A stretch of DNA of 64,000 nt. Origin: Arthrobacter sp. MA-N2. GTDB taxonomy: Bacteria > Actinomycetota > Actinomycetes > Actinomycetales > Micrococcaceae. Position numbers and translations under genes: made by a program. The notes under the pieces are model-generated. The model worked only from the letters and a program-made list of their open reading frames with translations, was not told the DNA's origin and did not search any database. Shown here one piece after another: positions 51,274 through 58,880 of the stretch (position 1 is its first letter; each line of letters starts with the position of its first letter). Location of the stretch: positions 64,290 to 128,289 of the forward strand of contig NZ_KI912156.1 in the NCBI RefSeq assembly GCF_000517125.1. The letters are read 5' to 3'.

Positions 51274-51756
51274 ATGAACGTGGATGAGACAGAACTTCCA
51301 GGCCTTGGAGTCCGCAAGGATTTCATCACGGCTTCGGGACGCCGGATCGGTGTTGTCGAGATGCGGGAAGGCGAAACCGAGCTTTTCGTCTCAACGTGGG
51401 ACGATCCCGATACCTGCCAGGCCTCCATCCCGTTGACTGCAGACGAAGCCGCCGCCTTGGGCAACCTCCTGGGTGGGCAGCACATCGCCATGCGTTTGGC
51501 CGAAGCCCACAAGGAAATCCCCGGCATTGCTACGCGGCAGTTCTCCATTGCCGCGGACTCCCCCTTTAACAACCAGCCCATGGGCAAAGCCCAGATCCGC
51601 ACCCGCAGCGGTGTTTCGATCGTGGCGATCATGCGGGAAGGCGAAGTGGTTCCCTCACCGGCACCCGACGTCGTCCTTCACACGGGTGATCTGCTGGTGG
51701 CTGTCGGTACGCAGGAAGGTCTTGACTCTGCGGCTGCCATTCTGCGCAACGGCTGA
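51274..51756 (+). CDS. Cation:proton antiporter regulatory subunit, TrkA-C domain (KhtT-like)
   Basis: 160 residues. N-terminal part LPGLGVRKDFITASGRRIGV and MREGETELFVSTWDDPDTCQ; C-terminal RCK-C fold in AQIRTRSGVSIVAIMREGEV, VVPSPAPDVVLHTGDLLVAV. KhtT controls a KhtU K+/H+ antiporter by nucleotide or pH sensing. The antiporter gene starts 5 bp downstream. Confidence 0.88.
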   Translation: MNVDETELPGLGVRKDFITASGRRIGVVEMREGETELFVSTWDDPDTCQASIPLTADEAAALGNLLGGQHIAMRLAEAHKEIPGIATRQFSIAADSPFNNQPMGKAQIRTRSGVSIVAIMREGEVVPSPAPDVVLHTGDLLVAVGTQEGLDSAAAILRNG

Positions 51757-51761
51757 CGTTC

Positions 51762-52967
51762 ATGGACCCCTTGGCCCTGACCCTCATTGAGTTGGGCGCA
51801 GTCGTCTTTTGTCTCGGCCTCTTGGCCCGTTTGGCCGGCAGGATCGGCATGTCCCCCATTCCGCTCTATCTTGTGGGCGGACTGGGATTCGGGGCCGGTG
51901 GCCTGATCAAGCTCGATGGGATGCACGAGTTTGCCCACCTTTCCGGCGAAATCGGCGTCATCCTGCTTCTGTTGATGCTTGGTTTGGAATATACGGCCGC
52001 GGAGCTGGTCACAGGCCTGCGGCGCTCGTGGCAAGCAGGCGTGTTGGACCTGGTTTTGAACTTCCTTCCGGGGGCGGGCATCGCGGTGTGGCTCGGTTGG
52101 GGACTCGTGGGCGCGATTGTCATGGGTGGCATCACCTATATTTCTTCCTCGGGGATTGCCGCGAAGGTGATCACGGATCTGGGCCGGATCGGTAACCGCG
52201 AAACGCCGGTGGTGCTGGCCATCCTGGTGTTCGAGGACCTCACCATGGCCGTCTATCTTCCTATCCTCACCGCGATCCTCGCAGGTGTGGGCTTCCTGGG
52301 CGGACTCCAAACGGTGGGTATCGCCTTGGCCGTGGTGACCCTGGTGCTGGTGGTGGCCCTCAAACACGGCCATCGGGTATCCCGGGCCGTGCACAGCGAA
52401 AACTCTGAGGTCTTCCTGCTCAATCTCCTCGGGGCCGCACTCTTGGTGGCCGGCATAGCGTCCGCCCTGCAAGTCTCCGCCGCCGTGGGCGCGTTTATGC
52501 TGGGCATTGCCATTTCGGGGGCAACGGCCCACAACGCGACGCGGATTCTTGAGCCGCTGCGGGATCTCTTCGCGGCTATTTTCTTCGTGGCCTTCGGCCT
52601 CAATACGGACCCGACCAGTATTCCTCCGGTGCTGGGCTGGGCGCTCCTCTTGGCTTTCGTGACCGCTGTGACCAAGTTGCTGACCGGATTCTGGGCGGCC
52701 AAGCGGGCAGGGATTGCCGTGCCGGGCCGTTTCCGCGCGGGAGCGGCCCTGATTGCGCGCGGCGAGTTCTCCATTGTCATTGCAGGCCTGGCCGTCACCT
52801 CGGGAGCGGTCCCGCGCGAGCTGGCCGCCCTTGCCACGGCTTACGTCCTGCTCATGGCCATCATCGGACCGCTCGCAGCCCGTTTCGTGGAGCCTGCGGT
52901 CAAGGCCTTCCGCAAGTCCCCTCGCAAACGGAAGGCATCCGAGCCAATCGCGTCCCTTGAGGCGTGA
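51762..52967 (+). CDS. CPA2-type cation:proton antiporter (KhtU-like)
   Basis: 401 residues with 12-13 helices. IELGAVVFCLGLLARLAGRI, LSGEIGVILLLLMLGLEYTA, ITYISSSGIAAKVITDLGRI and RAGAALIARGEFSIVIAGLA are CPA2 signatures. Its regulatory subunit is encoded just upstream. The last residues SLEA and the TGA stop lie inside the left arm of a family II palindrome, so the palindrome forms the very end of the reading frame. Confidence 0.92.
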   Translation: MDPLALTLIELGAVVFCLGLLARLAGRIGMSPIPLYLVGGLGFGAGGLIKLDGMHEFAHLSGEIGVILLLLMLGLEYTAAELVTGLRRSWQAGVLDLVLNFLPGAGIAVWLGWGLVGAIVMGGITYISSSGIAAKVITDLGRIGNRETPVVLAILVFEDLTMAVYLPILTAILAGVGFLGGLQTVGIALAVVTLVLVVALKHGHRVSRAVHSENSEVFLLNLLGAALLVAGIASALQVSAAVGAFMLGIAISGATAHNATRILEPLRDLFAAIFFVAFGLNTDPTSIPPVLGWALLLAFVTAVTKLLTGFWAAKRAGIAVPGRFRAGAALIARGEFSIVIAGLAVTSGAVPRELAALATAYVLLMAIIGPLAARFVEPAVKAFRKSPRKRKASEPIASLEA

Positions 52968-53013
52968 GATCTCGGCCTTTTCGCGCGCGTGAACGGCCGA
53001 GATCTCACGCCTC
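52959..53013. repeat. 55-bp palindromic repeat, family II copy 1
   Basis: GAGGCGTGAGATCTCGGCC (52959-52977) is perfectly inverted at 52995-53013 around a 17-nt loop. The TGA of the antiporter (52965-52967) is within the left arm. It lies 81 bp before the second DUF559-like gene. Confidence 0.95.
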
Positions 53014-53094
53014 GATTCGCGGTAGGTGAGTCACTCTTCCTCCCCACTGTGGATAAGCCGGTCGAGGCACCGGTGCTGTGCCAAGAATTGATCC

Positions 53095-54036
53095 ATGCGA
53101 AACCCCAGCCCCCTTCCCGAGTCTCTCCGGGGGCGCTCGTTCACCCTCGCCGAGCAACGCGCTGCCGGGGTTTCGGATAGCCGGGCATGGACCAAGGACC
53201 TTCGAGTGGCGAGCCGCGGAGTCCGTGTTCCTTGGGGCAAAGTCCAGGAGCTCTCCCACACTGCACGGCTTCTGACCGGCATCTCACCAGGGACTGTGTG
53301 TTGTGGCCCGACGGCGGCAATCCTTTGGCGCTGTCCCCTTCCCTTTGAACTCGAACGCCAACCCTTGGTGCATCTGTTGCGATGGGACGGCGGGAATCGA
53401 CCCGTTCGCAAGGGGGTCGTGGGGCGCCGTGTGCCGTTGAAGGCCGCAGACCGGGGGACCATCGACGGCATCCCCATCACCAGTGCGGCCAGGACATGGC
53501 TGGAATTGGCGGCGCTGCTTCCCCTGGACGATCTCGTCGCCGCGGCCGACTACTTCATCTGCTGTCAGTCACGAAGTTTCGGCGCCAACCGTGCCGCCCT
53601 GTGTTCGCTCACCGACTTGCGGAGGCAAGTCAAGGAAAACCCCGGAATCCGCGGCCGTAGGAACGCCCGGTTGGCATTGGAGCTCGCGAGGGTCGGAGCC
53701 GACTCGGTACCGGAAACCAAGCTCCGGCTTGCCATCTGCCGGCACGGACTGCCGGAACCTGAATTGCGGTTTGTTGTCCAGGATTCAACCGGCTGGGAGC
53801 TGGCGTGGCCGGATTTGGCCTTTCCGCGGTACAAAGTGGCCGTCAATTACGACGGCAGCCATCACCTGACTGCTACCCAAAAGGAGTCCGACATCCGCCG
53901 TGACGAATCGATCGCCGCGATCGGCTGGACCTCGGTGACCATTACGGCGCGGCACGTGAAGGCATGGGGATTCGACGGGGTGGTACGCCGCGTTCGCGAT
54001 GCCCTTGGCCGCGGAGGGTGGTCCAGCGAGGCGTGA
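53095..54036 (+). CDS. DUF559-like nuclease-fold protein, palindrome-flanked
   Basis: 313 residues. The N-terminal half (FTLAEQRAAGVSDSRAWTKD, SRGVRVPWGKVQELSHTARL) and TSAARTWLELAALLPLDDLV resemble the AbiEi/DUF559 protein group. The C-terminal fold has SVPETKLRLAICRHGLPEPE, LAWPDLAFPRYKVAVNYDGS and HHLTATQKESDIRRDESIAA. The usual catalytic Glu of the ExYDG motif is Asn here (VAVNYDG), so activity is doubtful although Asp residues remain. The last codons SEA and the stop lie in the left arm of a family II palindrome. Both sides carry the same palindrome family, as with the family I unit. Confidence 0.78.
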   Translation: MRNPSPLPESLRGRSFTLAEQRAAGVSDSRAWTKDLRVASRGVRVPWGKVQELSHTARLLTGISPGTVCCGPTAAILWRCPLPFELERQPLVHLLRWDGGNRPVRKGVVGRRVPLKAADRGTIDGIPITSAARTWLELAALLPLDDLVAAADYFICCQSRSFGANRAALCSLTDLRRQVKENPGIRGRRNARLALELARVGADSVPETKLRLAICRHGLPEPELRFVVQDSTGWELAWPDLAFPRYKVAVNYDGSHHLTATQKESDIRRDESIAAIGWTSVTITARHVKAWGFDGVVRRVRDALGRGGWSSEA

Positions 54037-54082
54037 GATCTTGGCCTTTCCATCCACGCAAAAGGCCGAGATCTCACGCCTC
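54028..54082. repeat. 55-bp palindromic repeat, family II copy 2
   Basis: GAGGCGTGAGATCTTGGCC (54028-54046) pairs with GGCCGAGATCTCACGCCTC (54064-54082) with one mismatch, and the stem extends 3 bp further inward (TTT/AAA). It contains the stop codon of the DUF559-like gene (54034-54036). Confidence 0.95.
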
Positions 54083-54088
54083 GACACG

Positions 54089-54664
54089 CTAGATCGCCGT
54101 CCGGTGGAAGTTGAGGTGGCTGCGGCTCGCAGTGGGACCGCGCTGACCTTGGTAACGGCTGCCGTAACCGCCGGAACCGTAAGGGTGTTCAGCTGCCGAG
54201 GAGAGCCGGAAAAAGCACAACTGGCCGATCTTCATGCCAGGCCACAGCTTGATGGGCAACGTGGCCACATTGGACAGTTCCAAAGTCACGTGGCCGGAGA
54301 ATCCGGGGTCGATAAAGCCGGCCGTGGAGTGCGTCAGCAAGCCGAGGCGCCCCAGCGAGGACTTTCCCTCAAGCCGCGCGGCGACGTCGTCCGGCAGGCT
54401 AACCGTCTCATACGTGGAACCGAGCACGAACTCGCCCGGGTGCAGAATGAAGGGTTCGTCACCTTCGACCTCAACCAGGCGGGTCAGCTCAGGCTGCTCC
54501 TCGGAGGGATCGATGTGCGCGTACTTGTGGTTGTCGAACAACCGGAAGAAGCGGTCAATCCTCACGTCCACGGAGGACGGCTGAACCATCGCGGGGTCGT
54601 AGGGCTCCAGGACGATACGTCGGGAGTCGATTTCGGCACGTATGTCGCGGTCAGAGATCAGCAC
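54089..54664 (-). CDS. dcd: dCTP deaminase (actinobacterial, likely dUMP-forming)
   Basis: 191 residues. LISDRDIRAEIDSRRIVLEP, MVQPSSVDVRIDRFFRLF, EFVLGSTYETVSLPDDVAAR, LEGKSSLGRLGLLTHSTAGF and IDPGFSGHVTLELSN are the Dcd/dUTPase core, with the catalytic Glu in HVTLELSN. Actinobacterial enzymes of this length often convert dCTP directly to dUMP. The tail SRYQGQRGPTAS is typical. Its stop lies 6 bp from the family II palindrome copy 2. Confidence 0.95.
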   Translation of the reverse strand: MLISDRDIRAEIDSRRIVLEPYDPAMVQPSSVDVRIDRFFRLFDNHKYAHIDPSEEQPELTRLVEVEGDEPFILHPGEFVLGSTYETVSLPDDVAARLEGKSSLGRLGLLTHSTAGFIDPGFSGHVTLELSNVATLPIKLWPGMKIGQLCFFRLSSAAEHPYGSGGYGSRYQGQRGPTASRSHLNFHRTAI

Positions 54665-54769
54665 AGGATCAAAAGTACCGCATGCGCCGTATACCCTGTG
54701 GTGCAGGAGTGGCCCATGGGACTATAGTGCACCACATAGACTGCCGTTATCGCTCGGTCTTGGTCTTGT

Positions 54770-56611
54770 ATGGAAACGGCGGCAAAAAGCGAATCTGGGG
54801 AAACATTGAGACGAATTGCGGTGTCCGTCGCCGTGGTGGTGGCGTGCCTACTGACGGTGATGGCCCCTGCCTCCGGTCCGCTGATCGCCTCTGTTCCGCT
54901 CGCGGGAATTGCCGCCCCGGCCGCGCCTGCCAGCTCAAGCTCCACCCCGCATGACGAAAGTTCGACGCCGGCTTCCGCGCCGCCGTCGGGATCCGGCCTT
55001 CCGCAGGCCGCACCTGCGCCGGGGTCACCAGCGGCCGGCCCGGTCGGCAGCAACACCCCCGTCGGCAGCAACACCCCGGCCGTCGCCGCTCCCAGCGAAG
55101 TGGGCACCACCGCATCAATCGAAGCGGCGAACCCGCCCGCGATAGCAAGCCCCGCCGTCGTGCCCGGCAATGCCACCTCGCCCCAAGCGGTGGACGGTCC
55201 GCCTCCGCTCCCCTCGATCCCGCCCGCGTCCGGACCGGATACGCTCCCGGGAGGCTCGGCATCGGATGGCCTCCCACTCGATCCCGCTCCTGCACCCACG
55301 AAGACTTCCCCAGCGGCGGTGCCAAAGGTTTCCATCCAGGCACTGGTCAATGACGACAACTCCGCCCAGGTGCTGGCCGTCTTCAACGCCATCAACGCTT
55401 ACCGGACCTCCCTGGGCTTGAACCCGGTGAAGTACAACCCCACGGTCTCCACCCTTTCGCAGGATTGGTCCAACAACATCGCCAGCCGCGAAGTGATCGA
55501 ACACCGCAGCAATTTCTGGACCGATCCCCGGGCACTGAACCCCAGCAACGGCGCAGGCGAAGTCATCGCCGTCCGCTGGGACCGGAATGCCGCCCAATTG
55601 GTCGAATGGTGGAAAGGTTCGCCCGCCCACGATGCTTTGCTCCGGGATCCCCGGTTCAACGTGATCGGCATCGGGATCACCTTCACGGATGGCAACTACC
55701 TGACCACCCCCAACAGCTACACCATGTGGGGCGTGGTCAATCTCTTCGGTTACACGACGCTCCCCGCCGGTACCGTCAACAGTCCTGGCGCGGGCACTGC
55801 CCCTCCCCAGCTTCCGCCCCCGAGCGTCTGCGATCCCATCGCGAAGCAACAGCCACCCACGCTGAACCTCAACGCGGCAGCCATCCGCAGCGCCGGTGAC
55901 CTCGTCGCCGTCGACCCAACAGGCAATCTGAGGGACTATCCGGCACTCGGCAACGGCACGTTCGGTCCCGCCCGGACTGTAGGGTCCGGTTTCACGGGGG
56001 CGAAAGAAGTCATGACCACTGACTGGGACCGCGACGGCGTGATCGACGTCCTCGTCCAAATGCTGGACGGTAGGCTCCTGCTCTACCCCGGGGTTGTCAG
56101 TGGAGGATTCAAAGCCCCGGTGCTGTTGGGGTCATCGGGCTGGCAATCGATGACCATGGCCGTGGGAACTTGGTGCGGGAACAACAGGCTCCCGCAGATC
56201 CTGGCCACCGATTCCACTGGCGCGCTTTACCTGTACCGGAACCTGGGACTTACCGCCTTGCTCGGACGGACCCAAGTGGGATCAGGCGTCAGCGCGATCC
56301 GACTGAGCATGGTGGACTACGACGCCGACGGCTTCCAGGACCTGCTGGCGGTGGAAGCGAACGGGAACCTGCGCCTCTACCGCGGCTCCGGGCTCACTAC
56401 TCCGAAGTCGGAAGCCCGGCTTGTCGTGGGAACCGGCTGGACGGACTATTCCGGATTGCGCTCGCTCCAGGGCGTCACTGGCCTCAACTCCACGGGCGTC
56501 GCGGGACTGTTGAGCAACGGAGCGGTTGAATACTGGGATTTGAGCAGTGGACGCCTCACGACGCCGAGCACTCCGGTCACCGGATTGGGCGGTCTCAAGC
56601 TCGCCCAATAG
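54770..56611 (+). CDS. Secreted CAP-domain protein with FG-GAP/VCBS-like C-terminus
   Basis: 613 residues. A signal peptide is clear (LRRIAVSVAVVVACLLTVMA). A TTG at 54806 just before LRRIA, with GGGGAAA upstream, is an alternative start. Residues about 40-195 are a Pro/Ser/Ala linker including a doubled PVGSNTPVGSNTP. A CAP/SCP-like domain follows (VFNAINAYRTSLGLNPVKYN, SREVIEHRSNFW, YTMWGVVNLFGY). The last 250 residues carry FG-GAP-type repeats (TTDWDRDGVIDVLVQMLDGR, MVDYDADGFQDLLAVEANGN). Extracellular; function unknown, possibly cell-wall associated. Confidence 0.85.
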   Translation: METAAKSESGETLRRIAVSVAVVVACLLTVMAPASGPLIASVPLAGIAAPAAPASSSSTPHDESSTPASAPPSGSGLPQAAPAPGSPAAGPVGSNTPVGSNTPAVAAPSEVGTTASIEAANPPAIASPAVVPGNATSPQAVDGPPPLPSIPPASGPDTLPGGSASDGLPLDPAPAPTKTSPAAVPKVSIQALVNDDNSAQVLAVFNAINAYRTSLGLNPVKYNPTVSTLSQDWSNNIASREVIEHRSNFWTDPRALNPSNGAGEVIAVRWDRNAAQLVEWWKGSPAHDALLRDPRFNVIGIGITFTDGNYLTTPNSYTMWGVVNLFGYTTLPAGTVNSPGAGTAPPQLPPPSVCDPIAKQQPPTLNLNAAAIRSAGDLVAVDPTGNLRDYPALGNGTFGPARTVGSGFTGAKEVMTTDWDRDGVIDVLVQMLDGRLLLYPGVVSGGFKAPVLLGSSGWQSMTMAVGTWCGNNRLPQILATDSTGALYLYRNLGLTALLGRTQVGSGVSAIRLSMVDYDADGFQDLLAVEANGNLRLYRGSGLTTPKSEARLVVGTGWTDYSGLRSLQGVTGLNSTGVAGLLSNGAVEYWDLSSGRLTTPSTPVTGLGGLKLAQ

Positions 56612-56615
56612 TTGG

Positions 56616-57062
56616 CTAAGCTCCCGGTGGCTGCTCCTCAATGACCGTCTTCAGCTGCTCTAGCTGGATTACCTCGTCCTCCATGGTCTTCTGGATCATG
56701 TTATTCATCAGTTTCTGCAAGCCCTTCGGATGCAATTCCAGCGCAAACCGCACCCGCGTATTTGGACCCTCGGTGCTGAGATAGTAGCCACCGGTGGGGC
56801 GCGCAGGACCCGCGACGACGGCGAAACGCACTTCAGCGCCGGGCCGTGCCTCGGTGATCTGGAAGTCAGCCGCAATCGGCCGCCCACCGGGGCCCGTCAA
56901 AGTCTGCTGGTAGACGGCACCCTTTTCGCCGGCGTGTCCGGAACGTAGGGAAATGCTGCGGATTCCCCTCCGCCACAACGAATTGTTCAGGCCGTCCACC
57001 AGGAATTTGTAGACGGTCATGGCGTCGCGACCAATCAGTACTTCATGCTCTGCAAATGCCAC
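56616..57062 (-). CDS. SRPBCC-fold protein (polyketide-cyclase/START-like)
   Basis: 148 residues. VLIGRDAMTVYKFLVDGLNN, QTLTGPGGRPIAADFQITEA, and TRVRFALELHPKGLQKLMNN followed by a long C-terminal helix fit the SRPBCC ligand-binding fold. No enzymatic motif is visible. It is convergent with the CAP-domain gene 4 bp away. Role unknown. Confidence 0.82.
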   Translation of the reverse strand: MAFAEHEVLIGRDAMTVYKFLVDGLNNSLWRRGIRSISLRSGHAGEKGAVYQQTLTGPGGRPIAADFQITEARPGAEVRFAVVAGPARPTGGYYLSTEGPNTRVRFALELHPKGLQKLMNNMIQKTMEDEVIQLEQLKTVIEEQPPGA

Positions 57063-57347
57063 GGAATCCTCTTTCGGCGTAGGCCCATAGATATAGCCGG
57101 GTTCCCCATGACGCAGCCGCTAACTGCTACAGAATAATCACGCGCGGCGCAGCACAACACACCCGCGTCGAGCCTTAACCGAATCTTTACGAGGACCGCA
57201 GGGAAATTGACGAGACCGTGATACCCGCGGCCGCCCCACCATCCGCCGCAGCGGTGCGGAACGGTGCCGCCCACCGGCGAGTCTGTGTCTGGAACACCGC
57301 CCCATCTGCGCTAAGCTGGATCTGCTCCGGCAGCATGGCGGGGCATT

Positions 57348-57418
57348 GCGGGCGTAGCTCAATGGTAGAGCGCTAGCTTCCCAAGCTCGATACGCGGGTT
57401 CGATTCCCGTCGCCCGCT
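57348..57418 (+). tRNA. tRNA-Gly (anticodon CCC)
   Basis: Acceptor GCGGGCG (57348-57354) pairs with CGCCCGC (57411-57417). The D-arm is GCTC-AATGGTA-GAGC, the anticodon loop TTCCCAA reads CCC, and the T-arm is GCGGG-TTCGATT-CCCGT. The anticodon stem CTAGC/GCTCG has one U-C mismatch. CC but no A of the CCA end is encoded. Confidence 0.93.
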
Positions 57419-57529
57419 CCATTTTCTTCCTTCCCCAGTCTGGGGAATTATCACGATAGAAGGCGTCCAAGCGTCTGGGTGTATCGTCAGGAGCTAGGAG
57501 CCATTTCGGCTCTGCTCTAGGGAGCGATC

Positions 57530-57664
57530 ATGGCTGACAAATCACCTCGCCAAGCTGCATCGAAAAAATCCGGTAAATCCATCAAAGAAAAGCGTGCGGA
57601 TAAGAGGGCTTCAGAGTCCCCCGCAACCACGGTGGCCAAACCGGCAACCGGAAACAAGAAATGA
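57530..57664 (+). CDS. Small basic 44-residue protein coupled to CEOS-family gene
   Basis: An ATG at 57530 with GGGAGCG upstream opens 44 codons. The product is Lys/Ser/Ala-rich (ADKSPRQAASKKSGKSIKEK, then RADKRASESPATTVAKPAT) and strongly basic. Its stop overlaps the next start (ATGA at 57661). Similar short Lys-rich proteins occur in actinobacteria, but I know of no function. A nucleic-acid or membrane interaction is possible from charge alone. Confidence 0.65.
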   Translation: MADKSPRQAASKKSGKSIKEKRADKRASESPATTVAKPATGNKK

Positions 57665-58815
57665 GCGGCCATAGAGGCGCCATGACCCTCGGCATCATGT
57701 CGTCATCGCGGAAGCCGGACGAGCGCCGGCTTCCTGTCCATCCCCTGCATCTGGAGCGCGTTGCTCCGGAAGTCCGGCAGCGCATCCGGCTCGAGCGCGG
57801 CTACGGCGAGCGCTTCGGCTTTTCGGACAGCCAACTGGAACCCTTGGTGGGTGGCATGGCGAGTCGTGAAGAGCTGATCTCGACTTCGGATGTCATCCTG
57901 CTGCCCAAGCCGCAGCCGGAAGACCTGGCCGAACTCCGCGACGGACAGGTTCTCTGGGGTTGGCCCCATTGTGTCCAGGACCGCGCCATCACCCAGCTCG
58001 CCATTGACAAGAAGCTGACTTTGATTGCCTTCGAGGCAATGAACCACTGGGCCAGCGATGGCGGCTTCGGGCTTCATGTTTTCCACAAGAACAACGAGCT
58101 TGCAGGCTACTGCTCCGTCATCCACGCCCTTGCCCTGACGGGTTCGACGGGTGATTACGGCAGGCGGCTCAGCGCCGTCGTGATCGGTTTCGGCGCCACG
58201 GCGCGAGGCGCTGTCACCGCCCTGAACGCGCACGGCATTCACGATGTCCAGGTGCTGACCAACCGCGGTGTCGCGGCGGTCGGTTCCCCCATCCACTCGG
58301 TGCGGATAGTGCAGTTCGATCACGACCAGAACGCCCCGTTCCTGAGCGAAGTCATTACCGATCGCGGACGCCTGCCGCTGGCTCCGTTCCTTGCCACCGC
58401 CGACATTGTGGTCAACTGCACGCTGCAGGACCCGAATTCGCCGCTGACATATCTGCGGACCGAGGACCTTGACGCATTCGAGCCTGGCAGCTTGATCGTT
58501 GACGTCTCGTGCGACGAAGGCATGGGCTTCAGTTGGGCTCGGACCACGACGTTCGCGGAGCCCATGTTCACGGTGGGCGACCACATCAACTACTACGCCG
58601 TGGACCACAGCCCGTCCTACCTGTGGAATTCGTCCAGCTGGGAGATCAGCGAAGCGCTCCTGCCGTTCCTCGAGACCGTCATTTCGGGTCCGGAGGCCTG
58701 GGACGCCAACGAGACGATTTCCCGTGCCATCGAGATCCGCGACGGCACCATCCGCAACCCGGACGTGCTGCAGTTCCAAGGACGCGCGGCGGAATATCCG
58801 CATCTTGCGGCTTAG
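57661..58815 (+). CDS. N5-(carboxyethyl)ornithine synthase family (alanine dehydrogenase-like)
   Basis: 384 residues. LGIMSSSRKPDERRLPVHPL is the alanine-dehydrogenase/transhydrogenase-type N-terminus. SDVILLPKPQPEDLAELRDG and FEAMNHWASDGGFGLHVFHK, the NAD Rossmann motif AVVIGFGATARGAVTALNAH and LIVDVSCDEGMGFSWARTTT match CEOS. The enzyme reduces the imine of an amino acid and pyruvate. ATGs at 57661 and 57682 are both possible; the first overlaps the small basic ORF. Confidence 0.88.
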   Translation: MSGHRGAMTLGIMSSSRKPDERRLPVHPLHLERVAPEVRQRIRLERGYGERFGFSDSQLEPLVGGMASREELISTSDVILLPKPQPEDLAELRDGQVLWGWPHCVQDRAITQLAIDKKLTLIAFEAMNHWASDGGFGLHVFHKNNELAGYCSVIHALALTGSTGDYGRRLSAVVIGFGATARGAVTALNAHGIHDVQVLTNRGVAAVGSPIHSVRIVQFDHDQNAPFLSEVITDRGRLPLAPFLATADIVVNCTLQDPNSPLTYLRTEDLDAFEPGSLIVDVSCDEGMGFSWARTTTFAEPMFTVGDHINYYAVDHSPSYLWNSSSWEISEALLPFLETVISGPEAWDANETISRAIEIRDGTIRNPDVLQFQGRAAEYPHLAA

Positions 58816-58880
58816 GGGTCTGGTTTAGCTCGCGGACAGCCGGGCGCCCAGCCAGGCGCCCGGCTGTCCGGCAGGCGGCG

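Noticed and set aside
57348..57418. tRNA gene as integration site of a genomic island
   Set aside because: No integrase, no repeated tRNA 3' end and no foreign-looking block next to it.
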